DNA of 64,000 bases from assembly GCF_947179015.1 (NCBI RefSeq), contig NZ_CAMXCM010000005.1, positions 57,785 to 121,784 of the forward strand, read 5' to 3'. Below the pieces are notes generated by a model. It worked only from the letters and a program-made list of their open reading frames with translations. It was not told where the DNA came from and did not search any database. The position numbers and the translations under genes are program-made. The DNA comes from Commensalibacter communis (GTDB lineage: Bacteria > Pseudomonadota > Alphaproteobacteria > Acetobacterales > Acetobacteraceae). Shown piece after piece: positions 46,042-55,516 of the stretch (the stretch's first letter is position 1; the number at the start of each line of letters is the position of its first letter).

Positions 46042-46818
46042 ATGAGTTCTGAGCTTTTGGTGATTCGTCACTCTTTGCTAAAAGATAAAGTTCGACATGG
46101 TTTTTTTACACGAGTAGGGGGCGTGTCCCAAGGTGGATATGCTTCGTTGAATTGTGGGATTAAAACCGAAGATAAGCCAGAACATATTCAGGAAAATCGT
46201 CATCGTGTTGCTCAAGACATTGGGGTGTCTGATGAATATTTATGGGGCGGGATGCAGGTACATAGTGCCAAAGTCATGCATGTTACCAAAGAAAATTGCG
46301 ATCGTTGTGAAGTCGATGGCGGCGTTACTGATGATCCAGATGTTGCAGTCAGCGTTTTGACGGCTGATTGTGGTCCTGTGCTATTTACGACATTTGATGG
46401 TCGCATCGTTGGTGCTGCACATGCAGGATGGCGAGGGGCTGCGGGTGGTATTTTAGAGGAAACCATCACACAGATGGAAGCTTTGGGGGCGAAAAACAGC
46501 GAAATTATTGCGGTGGTCGGCCCCTGTATTGATGGATCACGCTACGAAGTCAAAGAAGATATGAAGCAGCAAGTGTTGGAGCAAGATCCACATGCAGGTG
46601 TCTTTTTTAAGCATGTCACTGACGATCAATATCTTTTTGATCTAGGACATTATTGCGTTGATCGTTTAAGAAGACGACGTGTTGCCATTGCTGCTTTGAT
46701 AGGCAGAGATACATTAGGGGACGAAACCCATTTCTTTAGCCACCGTCGTCGGACACTCGCTGGTGGAGGGGTTTTGGGGCACCAGATTTCAGTGATTGCT
46801 TGTCATAAAAAGGGATAA
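46042..46818 (+). CDS. pgeF: Peptidoglycan editing factor PgeF (laccase-domain protein)
   Basis: A 258-residue DUF152/laccase-domain protein. It carries HGFFTRVGGVSQGGYASLN, VLTADCGPVLF, AAHAGWRGAAGGI and VGPCIDGSRYEV; the conserved Cys and His residues bind zinc at the active site. In E. coli PgeF removes wrong L-Ser from peptidoglycan precursors, and others show purine nucleoside phosphorylase activity. AAGGAA lies nine bases before the ATG. It is third in the lgt operon. Confidence 0.95.
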   Translation: MSSELLVIRHSLLKDKVRHGFFTRVGGVSQGGYASLNCGIKTEDKPEHIQENRHRVAQDIGVSDEYLWGGMQVHSAKVMHVTKENCDRCEVDGGVTDDPDVAVSVLTADCGPVLFTTFDGRIVGAAHAGWRGAAGGILEETITQMEALGAKNSEIIAVVGPCIDGSRYEVKEDMKQQVLEQDPHAGVFFKHVTDDQYLFDLGHYCVDRLRRRRVAIAALIGRDTLGDETHFFSHRRRTLAGGGVLGHQISVIACHKKG

Positions 46819-46821
46819 TAA

Positions 46822-47790
46822 ATGTTAAATATTCAGAGAACCTCTTTATTCAAAGTAGGATTAAGTTTATTGGTGATGATCCCTTTGGTAGGATGCGTAA
46901 CGGTTCCTCATCCTTTTGAGAAAAAAGAAGGATCAGCGGGGGGGAAATTAACGGCACCTCCGCCAGCACGATTAATCGTTCCAGTGCCAACAGAAGCGTT
47001 ATTAACCGAAAAAGATTCTGCAATCTTGGCTCAAGATATGGTCAAAGCCATGACCGATCAGACGATGCCTCCTGTTGTTGGGACTGCACAAAAAGGCGAA
47101 TGGCTTTTAATGATGAAAGCCCAATCCAAGGATGGTGTCGTTACTCCACAATTTAGTGTCATTTCCCCTGATGGGAAAGTCGCTGCCACCCGTGATATGA
47201 TGCCTGTTTCAGTACAGGATTGGGCCAGTGGTAATGAAACAATCTTGGCACAAGTAGCAAGTCAAACAGCCCCAATGGTGACTGATGTATTAAAAGGGTT
47301 AGAGGCTGGGGTTATGGCAAAAGACCCTCATAGTCTAAAGAATCGCCCTGCTCAGATTTATTTCAAAGGGGTCTCAGGGGCACCAGGAGATGGAAATATT
47401 GTGATTGCCAGACAATTTGTGACTTCTCTAAAAGATAAATCAAATGAAATACAATCAAAGCAAGATAAAGCCGATTATATTGTTGATTGTAAAGTGAGTG
47501 TGACCGATGGTGCTGCTGGAACCAGAGGGAATCCAGTGCAACATGTTGAAATTGCATGGCATATTCTTGATAAAGCTGGTAAAGAAGCAGGGAAAGTGAT
47601 GCAAATTAATGATGTGCCTGCACATAGTTTAGATGTATATTGGGGCGATACGGGTTCTGCTGTTGGGGAAGAAGCCGCAGGGGGCGTAAAGCGTGTAATC
47701 AGCAATTTTTCTGGGCGTGATGAGAAACCATTAACTAATGGAGCGAATAAAGGTCTTATTGCTCCACCAGAATTAACAAGTAAAAAGTAA
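46822..47790 (+). CDS. Lipoprotein of unknown function in the lgt-prs operon
   Basis: A 322-residue protein with a signal peptide and lipobox (VGC after LLVMIPL, Cys near residue 25), a Pro-rich linker, then two alpha/beta-like regions. The first resembles a periplasmic GNA1162/LpoB-like fold ([20 protein letters not shown] and later [15 protein letters not shown]). It starts three bases after pgeF with AAGGGA upstream, so it is in the same operon. Function unknown; perhaps in envelope assembly. Confidence 0.75.
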   Translation: MLNIQRTSLFKVGLSLLVMIPLVGCVTVPHPFEKKEGSAGGKLTAPPPARLIVPVPTEALLTEKDSAILAQDMVKAMTDQTMPPVVGTAQKGEWLLMMKAQSKDGVVTPQFSVISPDGKVAATRDMMPVSVQDWASGNETILAQVASQTAPMVTDVLKGLEAGVMAKDPHSLKNRPAQIYFKGVSGAPGDGNIVIARQFVTSLKDKSNEIQSKQDKADYIVDCKVSVTDGAAGTRGNPVQHVEIAWHILDKAGKEAGKVMQINDVPAHSLDVYWGDTGSAVGEEAAGGVKRVISNFSGRDEKPLTNGANKGLIAPPELTSKK

Positions 47791-47827
47791 ATTAGATGAA
47801 TACCTTATTGATATCGGAGTTGCGTTG

Positions 47828-48763
47828 ATGAAAATTATTTCTGGGAATGGTAATCGTTTATTGGCAGAAGCTGTTGCCGCAGAGTTAAAAATGCCTTTAT
47901 GCGATGCTTCTGTACAGCGTTTTGCAGATAAAGAAGTATTTGTAGAGATTTACGAAAACGTGCGTGGCGAAGATATCTTTGCTGTGCAAAGCACCAGCTA
48001 TCCAACTAATGATAATTTGATGGAATTATTGATTATGTTGGATGCGTTACGCCGGGGGTCTGCTCGACGTATTACAGCGGTAATGCCGTATTTTGGCTAT
48101 GCTCGTCAAGATCGTAAATCTGGCCCCAGAACGCCGATTAGTGCGAAATTGGTTGCGAATTTATTGGTTGAAGCAGGGGCAAGTCGTATCTTGACCCTTG
48201 ATCTACATGCAGGACAAATCCAAGGCTTTTTCGATATTCCTGTGGATAATCTGTATGCAGCTCCGCTATTTACTCAAGATATCAAGAAAAAATATGCAGG
48301 GAAAAGCAACCTCATGGTCGTTTCACCCGATGTTGGTGGGGTGGTCAGAGCACGTCAATTGGCAAAACGTTTGGATGTTGATTTAGCTATTATTGATAAA
48401 AGACGTGAACGGGCTGGTGTGTCCGAAGTGATGAACGTCATTGGGAATGTTGAAGGTCGTCATTGTATTTTAGTCGATGACATTATCGATAGTGGTGGAT
48501 CACTTTGTAATGCGGCGCAGGCATTGATTAATGCAGGGGCAGAGGGAACAGATGCCTATGTAACGCATGGCGTATTATCAGGCAGTGCAGCTGAAAGAGT
48601 GCAAAATTCTGTGTTGGGAGAGTTGGTGATAACCGATAGTATTCTCGAGACAGATGCGGTTCGCGCAGCGACGAAGATACGTCAAATCTCGTTAAATCAA
48701 TTATTAGCCAGAGCCATTCGTGCCGTTGCGGATGAAAGTTCTGTTTCCTCTTTATTCGATTAA
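47828..48763 (+). CDS. prs: Ribose-phosphate pyrophosphokinase
   Basis: Makes PRPP from ribose 5-phosphate and ATP for nucleotide, His, Trp and NAD synthesis. It has 311 residues. It shows [20 protein letters not shown], the [20 protein letters not shown] catalytic flap region and the PRPP loop [15 protein letters not shown] 47828 is chosen over TTG one codon upstream; GGAG lies ten bases before it. It precedes a phosphatase gene by 23 bases. Confidence 0.97.
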   Translation: MKIISGNGNRLLAEAVAAELKMPLCDASVQRFADKEVFVEIYENVRGEDIFAVQSTSYPTNDNLMELLIMLDALRRGSARRITAVMPYFGYARQDRKSGPRTPISAKLVANLLVEAGASRILTLDLHAGQIQGFFDIPVDNLYAAPLFTQDIKKKYAGKSNLMVVSPDVGGVVRARQLAKRLDVDLAIIDKRRERAGVSEVMNVIGNVEGRHCILVDDIIDSGGSLCNAAQALINAGAEGTDAYVTHGVLSGSAAERVQNSVLGELVITDSILETDAVRAATKIRQISLNQLLARAIRAVADESSVSSLFD

Positions 48764-48786
48764 TTTAGTTAAAAAAGGTTTTTATA

Positions 48787-49398
48787 ATGTCTGCTTTACT
48801 GACTCGTCCATATTGGTATCTGCGTCACGGTCAAACAGATTGGAACGCACGTAATTTATCACAGGGCAGAACCGATATTCCGTTAAATACAGTGGGATTA
48901 TCCCAAGCGGTGGCTGCGGGGAATGCAATTGCGAATCATTGGGATCATTTGGAATTACCGATTACCCAGATTGTCAGCTCTCCGCTGGGACGTGCACGTA
49001 AAACGGCTGAAATGACAGCTGATATTATAAAACAAAAAGTCGGCGTGACCTTGCCGATTGAGTTGGATGATGGATTAAAAGAAGTCTGTTTTGGAGTTGA
49101 AGAAGCACAGCCAATGGGACCCTGGTATGATGATTGGATTGCGGGAACGTTTACACCTGAAAATGCCGAGCCTTTTGCGGTCTTATGTAATCGTATTGCA
49201 GAGGCAGTGAATCGGTCTATTTGTAAAGCACAAAATGGGACGGTTTTGATTGTTGCTCATGGTGGAGTTTTCCGAGCATTACGTTGCCTAATGGGGTTAA
49301 AAGTCAATGTCCGTTTGCCCAATGCTCAACCAATGTGCGCGCGCCCTCCTGAAAATGGGGGAAGCGTATGGGATTTGAATGCGTTACCTTTAGAATAA
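48787..49398 (+). CDS. Histidine phosphatase-family protein
   Basis: A 203-residue member of the phosphoglycerate-mutase-like branch. The catalytic motif is RHGQTDWNARNLSQGRTD at the N-terminus, followed by VSSPLGRARKTAEMTADII and the second His in VAHGGVFRALR. It dephosphorylates a small phosphate ester or acts as a mutase; the exact substrate is not readable. AAGG precedes the ATG. A terminator follows, so it ends the plus-strand operon. Confidence 0.93.
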   Translation: MSALLTRPYWYLRHGQTDWNARNLSQGRTDIPLNTVGLSQAVAAGNAIANHWDHLELPITQIVSSPLGRARKTAEMTADIIKQKVGVTLPIELDDGLKEVCFGVEEAQPMGPWYDDWIAGTFTPENAEPFAVLCNRIAEAVNRSICKAQNGTVLIVAHGGVFRALRCLMGLKVNVRLPNAQPMCARPPENGGSVWDLNALPLE

Positions 49399-49413
49399 GA
49401 GATTGATAAAAAG

Positions 49414-49443
49414 CTGTTTATAGAAATATAAGCAGTTTTTTTT
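49414..49443 (+). terminator. Terminator after the prs-phosphatase operon
   Basis: CTGTTTATA (49414-49422) pairs with TATAAGCAG (49427-49435, one G-T pair) around GAAA, followed by eight T. Confidence 0.85.
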
Positions 49444-49497
49444 ATAGGTTATTGTTTGTTTTAGCGTTTTATATTGCTGAATCAGGTAGAGTTGTAA

Positions 49498-49851
49498 ATG
49501 CAAGAAAAAATACCACAAGATGCGTTAGATAAAATGACTGGTATAATTGAGAAGATGCAGGAATTTATTTGCAAGTATAAAGATAATACATCTGTAGATG
49601 ATGCTGTTTTGTTAAGAAAAACTATTGTGAGTTGTCGATCACTATCAAAAGAAATAAAAAGGATGGTATATCAGTATGGCTATACTGAAATCAGTGAATT
49701 AGGTACAAATGTAACTGATATAGAAAGTTGTTCGGTGTCAATAGATGATATACAAACGCGATTTGAAGTTTTGAAGTATATTAATGGTTTAAGAGAGAAA
49801 TTTCTCTTACATTTGATTTTAAATGGAAGGATAGAATACGCATTTATGTAG
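49498..49851 (+). CDS. Unknown helical protein, 5' part of a probably frameshifted gene
   Basis: A 117-codon frame with GAG seven bases before its ATG. The protein is charged and helical (MTGIIEKMQEFICKYKDN, LRKTIVSCRSLSKEIKRM). No signal peptide or family recognised. The last 15-20 codons (after about LREKF) look non-coding, while another frame opens at 49785 and continues the same composition to 50168. This suggests a single ancestral gene of about 225 codons. Alternatively the two are separate overlapping genes. Confidence 0.6.
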   Translation: MQEKIPQDALDKMTGIIEKMQEFICKYKDNTSVDDAVLLRKTIVSCRSLSKEIKRMVYQYGYTEISELGTNVTDIESCSVSIDDIQTRFEVLKYINGLREKFLLHLILNGRIEYAFM

Positions 49852-50168
49852 TTACGATTAAATCTATATTAGATAATGCAAATATAGAGAATGAAAGACT
49901 TCGAAATTCTATATTTCCTAAATTAAATGCTTTTTCAGCAGAGTTAGATAAAACAAAAACTTCTGTGCAATCTTTCCAAGATGAGTTCTTAGAAGTGACA
50001 TTGGTTGCAGGACAGAGTGCTGAAAACATAAAGCCTGCTGTAAGCCTTGGTTTAAAAGTAATGAGAGCTTTTGGTCATTTAATAGATATTGCGGAACATC
50101 CACAACTATCACCTCCTGACGATCATAAACTGCTTCCTCCACCCAATGAAACCGAAGAAGATCAATAA
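49785..50168 (+). pseudogene. 3' part of the same unknown gene in the -1 frame
   Basis: This frame is open from just after a stop at 49782-49784 through the TAA at 50168. It encodes a charged, coiled-coil-like stretch (IKSILDNANIENERLRN, LDKTKTSVQSFQDEFLEV) and a Pro/acidic tail (LSPPDDHKLLPPPNETEED). It has no upstream start codon with a ribosome site (a GTG at 49965 is internal to the apparent domain). It therefore looks like the continuation of the 49498 frame after a one-base indel between 49785 and 49848. A sequencing error would look the same. Confidence 0.55.
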
Positions 50169-50290
50169 AACTTAACTTTTCTATAAAGATATTTGCTTTT
50201 TCAGTGTTTTTTCGTTAAAGAGTAACTTTGCACCAGCACCCCTGGAGGTTGGTGTTTATTTTTGCCTTTTATATTAAGGAGTTTTTTAAA

Positions 50291-50938
50291 GTGGCAGCGA
50301 AAAAATTTGTAGAGTTAAATGTTGAAGTGCGTGCGAAGGCTGGTAAGGGGGCAGCGCGCGCAACACGTCGTGAAGGTCTTGTACCTGGCGTGGTATATGG
50401 TGGTAAATCTGAACCTGTAATGATTGCGATTGACCCACGTTTAATTATGCGTGAACTTCATGGTTCATGGCGTTCTCAATTATACCAAATTGTTGTTGAT
50501 GGTAAAAAAACATCTGTTGCATTAATGCGTGCAGTACAATTACACCCTGTAACAGACCGTCCATTACATGTTGATTTCCAACGCATGGTTGCTGGTCAAC
50601 AAATCCGTGTTGAAATTCCTGTTCACTTTGTTGGTGAAGATGAATGCCCAGGTATTAAACGTGATGGTGTATTAAATACCGTTTATCACTCTGTTGAAAT
50701 TAATTGTGATGTGGATCATATTCCAGAAGCATTCACAGCTGATATTTCTGGCTTGGATCTTCATGATACTATTAGCTGGTCACAGCTACAAGGAACAGAA
50801 AACGTTACCCACACCAACCAACATGAAGAAGATTTCGTGATTGCTACAATCGCTGCGCCAACAGTAGCTGTTGAAGTAGAAGATGAAGCAGCTGAAGCTG
50901 AAGAAGCAGCATCTGAAGAAAAAGCATCTGAAGAATAA
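50291..50938 (+). CDS. rplY: 50S ribosomal protein L25/general stress protein Ctc
   Basis: Binds 5S rRNA in the large subunit. It has 215 residues, the long form with the C-terminal beta domain. It carries the N-terminal RAKAGKGAARATRREGLVPGVVYGG, RPLHVDFQRM and IPVHFVGEDECPGIKRDGVL. The tail is Glu/Ala-rich. The start is GTG at 50291 with a strong AAGGAG nine bases upstream; the in-frame upstream extension is not conserved-looking. It leads the rplY-pth-ychF group. Confidence 0.96.
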   Translation: MAAKKFVELNVEVRAKAGKGAARATRREGLVPGVVYGGKSEPVMIAIDPRLIMRELHGSWRSQLYQIVVDGKKTSVALMRAVQLHPVTDRPLHVDFQRMVAGQQIRVEIPVHFVGEDECPGIKRDGVLNTVYHSVEINCDVDHIPEAFTADISGLDLHDTISWSQLQGTENVTHTNQHEEDFVIATIAAPTVAVEVEDEAAEAEEAASEEKASEE

Positions 50939-50967
50939 TTTTCTTTTAAATATAGAAAGAATAGATC

Positions 50968-51540
50968 ATGTTACTGTGGGCTGGGCTTGGTAATCCTGAG
51001 TCTGGAATGCAGGCAAACCGCCATAATATTGGTTTTATGGCGGTCGATCGAATCGCGCAATGCCATGGTTTTTCACCATGGCGTAAGCGTTTTCGGGGTG
51101 AAGTTGCCGAAGGAAATATTGGTGGTGAAAAGATCCTCCTGTTAAAACCAATGACATATATGAATCTTTCTGGGGAAAGTATCCAACAAGCAATTGCTTT
51201 TTATAAAATTCCCTTGGAACATTTAGTTGTTTTTCATGATGAGCTTGATTTATCACCTGGCCGCGTAAAAATTAAAAAAGGTGGGGGTGCCGCAGGACAT
51301 AATGGTCTGCGTTCAACGGATAAAATGTTAAGTGATCAAAATTATTGGCGTGTGCGTCTGGGGATAGGTCATCCTGGTGACAAAGCACAAGTCGCCAGTT
51401 ATGTATTAAGCAATTTTTCAAAAAAAGATCAGGAATGGTTGGATCCATTTATTGATGCGGTTGCCAAAGCAGCACCGTTATTAGTAGAACAAAAAATGGA
51501 TGGATTTATGACCAAAGTCTCTTTGTTAATGAAGGAATAA
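50968..51540 (+). CDS. pth: Peptidyl-tRNA hydrolase
   Basis: Recycles tRNA by cutting peptidyl-tRNA released from stalled ribosomes. The 190-residue protein has WAGLGNPESGMQANRHNIGF (catalytic His in NRHN), LLKPMTYMNLSGES, VFHDELDLSPG and GAAGHNGLRS. It is 30 bases downstream of rplY, the usual alphaproteobacterial order, and four bases before ychF. Confidence 0.97.
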   Translation: MLLWAGLGNPESGMQANRHNIGFMAVDRIAQCHGFSPWRKRFRGEVAEGNIGGEKILLLKPMTYMNLSGESIQQAIAFYKIPLEHLVVFHDELDLSPGRVKIKKGGGAAGHNGLRSTDKMLSDQNYWRVRLGIGHPGDKAQVASYVLSNFSKKDQEWLDPFIDAVAKAAPLLVEQKMDGFMTKVSLLMKE

Positions 51541-51543
51541 AAA

Positions 51544-52638
51544 ATGGGGTTTAATTGTGGTATTGTTGGGTTGCCGAATGTGGGTAAATCAACTTTGTTT
51601 AACGCATTAACAGCAACGGCTGCTGCACAATCAGCAAATTATCCATTTTGTACAATTGAACCGAATGTGGGTCGTGTGGCTGTTCCAGATACACGGTTGA
51701 ATGTTCTATCAGAAATTACGAACTCTAAACAAATTATTCCAACCAGTTTAGAATTCGTTGATATTGCTGGATTGGTCAAAGGGGCTTCTAAAGGCGAAGG
51801 GCTGGGTAATCAGTTCCTTGCGAATATTCGTGAAGTGGATGCAATTATTCATGTGCTTCGTTGTTTTGATAATGATGATATTACCCATGTAGAGGGATCT
51901 GTAGACCCTATTCGTGATGCGGAAATCATTGAAACTGAATTAATGATTGCTGATCTTGAAAGTCTTGAAAAACGCACTGTTGCGCTGCAAAAAAGAGCAC
52001 GTGGGAATGATAAAGAAGCACAAGCAACCTTAGAATTAGTTGAACCTTTAATCAAAGCTTTACAAGACGGCAAACCTGTTCGTGATGTGATTCCAGCAGG
52101 TGAAGAAAAAGCGGTTGCACGTCTTCAGCTGTTAACCAGCAAGCCTGTTCTATATGTATGTAACGTTGAAGAAGAATCCGCAGCAACTGGCAATGCATAT
52201 TCAGCCAAAGTTTTAGAAATGGCTAAAACACAAGGGGCAGAAGCCGTGATTGTTTCTGCAGATATTGAAGCAGAAGTCAGCCAATTAGGCAAAGAAGACC
52301 AAATGGAGTTCCTTTCTGGTCTAGGGTTGGAAAATAGTGGTCTGGATCGGGTGATTGCAGCGGGCTATCATTTGTTAAACCTGATTACTTATTTTACCTG
52401 TGGTCCTAAAGAAACCAGAGCTTGGACAATTTTCAAAGGAACCAAAGCCCCTCAAGCAGCTGCAGTTATTCATAATGATTTTGAACGTGGCTTTATTGCT
52501 TGTGAAACGGTTGCTTATGCTGACTATGTGCAGTTTAAAGGTGAAGCAGGTGCCAAAGAAGCAGGTAAAGCACGGATCGAAGGAAAAGAATATATTGTCA
52601 AAGATGGTGATGTTTTACTCTTCCGTTTCAACGTATAA
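51544..52638 (+). CDS. ychF: Ribosome-binding ATPase YchF
   Basis: Obg-family P-loop ATPase (OLA1 type) that binds ribosomes and modulates stress responses. It has 364 residues. It shows the G1 motif GLPNVGKSTLFNALT, the G3-like DIAGLVKGASKGEGLGNQFL and the C-terminal TGS domain (TYFTCGPKETRAWTIFKG, FERGFIACETVAYADYV). It starts three bases after the pth stop. Confidence 0.97.
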   Translation: MGFNCGIVGLPNVGKSTLFNALTATAAAQSANYPFCTIEPNVGRVAVPDTRLNVLSEITNSKQIIPTSLEFVDIAGLVKGASKGEGLGNQFLANIREVDAIIHVLRCFDNDDITHVEGSVDPIRDAEIIETELMIADLESLEKRTVALQKRARGNDKEAQATLELVEPLIKALQDGKPVRDVIPAGEEKAVARLQLLTSKPVLYVCNVEEESAATGNAYSAKVLEMAKTQGAEAVIVSADIEAEVSQLGKEDQMEFLSGLGLENSGLDRVIAAGYHLLNLITYFTCGPKETRAWTIFKGTKAPQAAAVIHNDFERGFIACETVAYADYVQFKGEAGAKEAGKARIEGKEYIVKDGDVLLFRFNV

Positions 52639-52699
52639 TTTGCTTTACTGAAAATATCAATTTTTCAGATATTGAAGCAGGTTAATGAAAGGTAAAGCA

Positions 52700-53962
52700 A
52701 TGGTCTCTGTCAGTTCAAATACGATTTTAACAATTAAAGAACTAGCACAAAATGTCAGAGACGCTGCTTTTCAATTGGCACGTACCGATATTCAACAACG
52801 TAATCAAGCACTACGTTGTGCAGCCCAAGCATTACGTACTGCTGAAGCCGAGATTTTAGCAGTCAATGGTGATGAAGTGGCGAAAGCGGATGTTTCTGCT
52901 GCTTTTAAAGATCGCATGACATTAACGCATGATCGTATAGAAGCCATGGCCAAAGGATTAGAAGATATTGCCGAATTGCCTGATCCTTTGGGAAAAGAAT
53001 TGGCCAGTTGGGATAGGCCCAATGGCTTGCATTTTAAACGTGTGTCAGTGCCTTTGGGCGTTGTTGGGATGATTTACGAAAGTCGCCCTAATGTTGGTGC
53101 TGATGCCGTTGGGATTTGTATTAAATCAGGAAATGGAATCGTTTTACGGGGTGGATCAGAGACTCACTTGACCTCTATGGCGATTCATAAAGCCATGCAA
53201 CAAGGGATGATGGATGCAGGACTAAATCCTGATTCGATTGCAATGCCCCCCGACAGTAATCGTCAACATGTCATGGATATGTTGCATGCAGTGGGGATTA
53301 TTGATGTGATTATTCCAAGAGGAGGATATTCTTTAATCAAGTTCGTTCAACAAGAAGCAAGAGTTCCTGTATTGGCGCATGCTGCGGGTCTATGTCATAC
53401 TTATATTCATGAAAAAGCAGATTTCGAAAAGGCTCGAAAAGTGCTGGCGAATGCAAAAATGCGTCGGACTGGAATTTGTGGGGCGACAGAAACGCTTTTG
53501 ATTGACCAGGCGATTGCAAGTGAATTATTACCCATTTTAGTTGATGATTTACAAAAACTTGGCTGTCGTTTTGTCGGCAATCAACTGGCATGTCAGATAG
53601 CTCAAGCAATTGAATCGGCATCTGATGAAGATTTTGCTACGGAATGGTTGGATTCAGTTTTGTCGGTTGCAGTTGTGAAAGATATCGATGAGGCGATTCA
53701 TCATATAGTGAAATATGGCAGCGGTCATACCGAAGCAATTCTTTCCGAAGACGATCAAGTCGTTCGATATTTTATGGATTCGGTTCCAAGTGCTGTGGTG
53801 ATGCGGAATGCGTCAACCCAGTTCTGTGATGGCGGAGAGTTCGGTTTTGGTGCAGAAATTGGTATTGCTACTGGACGCTTACACGCCAGAGGGCCCGTTG
53901 GAATCGAGCAATTAACCAGCTATCGTTATGAAGTCTATGGTGATGGTCAGGTGCGTTTCTAA
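52700..53962 (+). CDS. proA: Gamma-glutamyl phosphate reductase
   Basis: Second step of proline synthesis, an NADPH-dependent reduction of glutamyl 5-phosphate. It has about 420 residues and the aldehyde-dehydrogenase fold. It carries PLGVVGMIYESRPNVGADA, the catalytic Cys in RRTGICGATETLLID, and the C-terminal FGFGAEIGIATGRLHARGP. ATG 52700 has AAAGG seven bases upstream and is preferred to ATG 52685. Its stop abuts the start of nadD. No proB is in the window. Confidence 0.96.
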   Translation: MVSVSSNTILTIKELAQNVRDAAFQLARTDIQQRNQALRCAAQALRTAEAEILAVNGDEVAKADVSAAFKDRMTLTHDRIEAMAKGLEDIAELPDPLGKELASWDRPNGLHFKRVSVPLGVVGMIYESRPNVGADAVGICIKSGNGIVLRGGSETHLTSMAIHKAMQQGMMDAGLNPDSIAMPPDSNRQHVMDMLHAVGIIDVIIPRGGYSLIKFVQQEARVPVLAHAAGLCHTYIHEKADFEKARKVLANAKMRRTGICGATETLLIDQAIASELLPILVDDLQKLGCRFVGNQLACQIAQAIESASDEDFATEWLDSVLSVAVVKDIDEAIHHIVKYGSGHTEAILSEDDQVVRYFMDSVPSAVVMRNASTQFCDGGEFGFGAEIGIATGRLHARGPVGIEQLTSYRYEVYGDGQVRF

Positions 53963-54577
53963 ATGACATCAATACCGACTTGGGGAGATCGCAGAAATAT
54001 ACGAGTCGGATTATTCGGAGGCTCTTTTAATCCTATACATGAAGGACACTTGCAGCTTGCCAATCGTGCATTAAAGTTCCTTCAACTTGACCAAGTATGG
54101 TTAATGGTATCGCCAGGAAACCCGTTAAAAGTTGGCACTGAAATGGCTCCATTTGAAGAAAGATATCAAATGGTCAAAGAGCGTATAACAGGGAGACGGT
54201 TGCTTCCTACGGATATCGAATGTCGATTAAATACACGATATAGTTGCGATAGTATTCGTTTGTTAAAACAACGTTTTCCATGCTGTAAATTTGCATGGTT
54301 AATGGGGGCCGATGGCTTGACACAAATGGCTTTGTGGTCGCACTGGCAAGAAATATTAAAAATTGTGCCTATGGCGGTTTTCCCCAGACCGTCCTATATA
54401 TATAGTGCATTAAACGGGCAGGCAGCTCAATGGGCCAGAAAAGCACGACTGCCTTCTCGTTATGCGACAATATTAGCCGATTTCCAACCTCCAGCATGGG
54501 TATTTGTTCCAGCACCAGAGAATAGTATTTCAGCAACTGCGTTAAGACAGCAACGCAAACAGTTATTAGAACAATAA
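53963..54577 (+). CDS. nadD: Nicotinate-nucleotide adenylyltransferase
   Basis: Adenylates nicotinate mononucleotide to NaAD, the substrate of NadE (at 20955). The 204-residue protein has the nucleotidyltransferase motif GLFGGSFNPIHEGHLQLA near the N-terminus, WLMVSPGNPLK and the C-terminal ISATALRQQ. It starts immediately after the proA stop, with no gap, so the two are translationally coupled. rsfS follows, as in most bacteria. Confidence 0.96.
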   Translation: MTSIPTWGDRRNIRVGLFGGSFNPIHEGHLQLANRALKFLQLDQVWLMVSPGNPLKVGTEMAPFEERYQMVKERITGRRLLPTDIECRLNTRYSCDSIRLLKQRFPCCKFAWLMGADGLTQMALWSHWQEILKIVPMAVFPRPSYIYSALNGQAAQWARKARLPSRYATILADFQPPAWVFVPAPENSISATALRQQRKQLLEQ

Positions 54578-54605
54578 AAGTTAGATCAAAAAAAGGATAA
54601 ATAAT

Positions 54606-55046
54606 ATGAATGAACAAATTTCACGCAAAGAAGTTGTACAAACAGGCCCTGAAAAAGCTGCAAAAAGAGTTTCGATATTGGATGATACAAGATTAAATCA
54701 AGTTGTGGCATTAATGGTCGAGTCTTTGGAAGAAGATAAAGCGGAAAATGTTATCGTTATTGATTTGGTTGGAAAAGCGTCTTTTGCAGATCGTATGATT
54801 ATTGCGAGTGGCCAAGTGGATCGTCAGATTTTAGCAATGGCAACCCATTTGGATAAATTACTATTCGAACAAGGCATCAAAAAAACAACTATGGAGCAAA
54901 GTCCGGATTGGGTTTTGCTGGATGCAGGAGATATTATTGTTCATTTATTCCGTGGAGAAGCACGCGAATATTACAATATTGAAAAAATCTGGAATGTAGA
55001 GATTCTGGATGCTGCTCAAGCATCAACTGAAGAACCTCAAGAATAA
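54606..55046 (+). CDS. rsfS: Ribosomal silencing factor RsfS
   Basis: A 146-residue protein of the RsfS/Iojap family, which binds L14 and blocks subunit joining in stationary phase. It shows VVALMVESLEEDKAENVIVI, KASFADRMIIASGQVDRQI and DWVLLDAGDIIVHLFRGEAR. It lies between nadD and rlmH, the classical order. Its last base overlaps the rlmH start. Confidence 0.96.
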   Translation: MNEQISRKEVVQTGPEKAAKRVSILDDTRLNQVVALMVESLEEDKAENVIVIDLVGKASFADRMIIASGQVDRQILAMATHLDKLLFEQGIKKTTMEQSPDWVLLDAGDIIVHLFRGEAREYYNIEKIWNVEILDAAQASTEEPQE

Positions 55047-55504
55047 TGTTTTCAATTATTGCCGTAGGAAAAATGCGGCATAAAGCTGAATTAGAGCTTG
55101 TGGATCGATATGCTAAACGGATTCGCCCTAAACTTTCAATTATTGAAGTGAATGAGGCAAAAGGTAGTCCAGAGGAAGCGAAATTAAAAGAAACGCAAGC
55201 TTTATTAAATGCGTTGCCTGATCGCTCTGTTGTAATTAGCCTTGATGAGGGTGGAAAAAATTACAGCAGTTTGGTTTTTGCAAATAAGATGCAAGCGTGG
55301 ATCGAAGAATCCAGATCAATTTCTTTTTTAATCGGAGGGGCAGAGGGGTTGCATCATGCTGCAATCGAGCGCTCTGATTTAATTTTATCGTTGGGAAGTT
55401 TAACGTGGCCCCATATGCTGGTTCGTATTTTACTGGCTGAACAGATTTATAGGGCACAATCTATTTTACAAGGACACCCTTATCATAGACAAGGGCGCCC
55501 CTGA
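55046..55504 (+). CDS. rlmH: 23S rRNA (pseudouridine1915-N3)-methyltransferase RlmH
   Basis: SPOUT methyltransferase acting on pseudouridine 1915 of 23S rRNA in 70S ribosomes. The 152-residue protein carries VVISLDEGGKNYSSLVFANK, the SAM-binding knot FLIGGAEGLHHAAIERSD, and the C-terminal LLAEQIYRAQSILQGHPYH. The start overlaps the rsfS stop (TAATG). It converges with a CHAP-domain gene 12 bases on. Confidence 0.97.
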   Translation: MFSIIAVGKMRHKAELELVDRYAKRIRPKLSIIEVNEAKGSPEEAKLKETQALLNALPDRSVVISLDEGGKNYSSLVFANKMQAWIEESRSISFLIGGAEGLHHAAIERSDLILSLGSLTWPHMLVRILLAEQIYRAQSILQGHPYHRQGRP

Positions 55505-55516
55505 TTATATTTTAAA

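Noticed and set aside
49795..49805. AAATTT as a programmed -1 frameshift slippery site
   Set aside because: In the upstream frame the bases read AAA TTT, not the X-XXY-YYZ arrangement, so an indel or separate genes is simpler.
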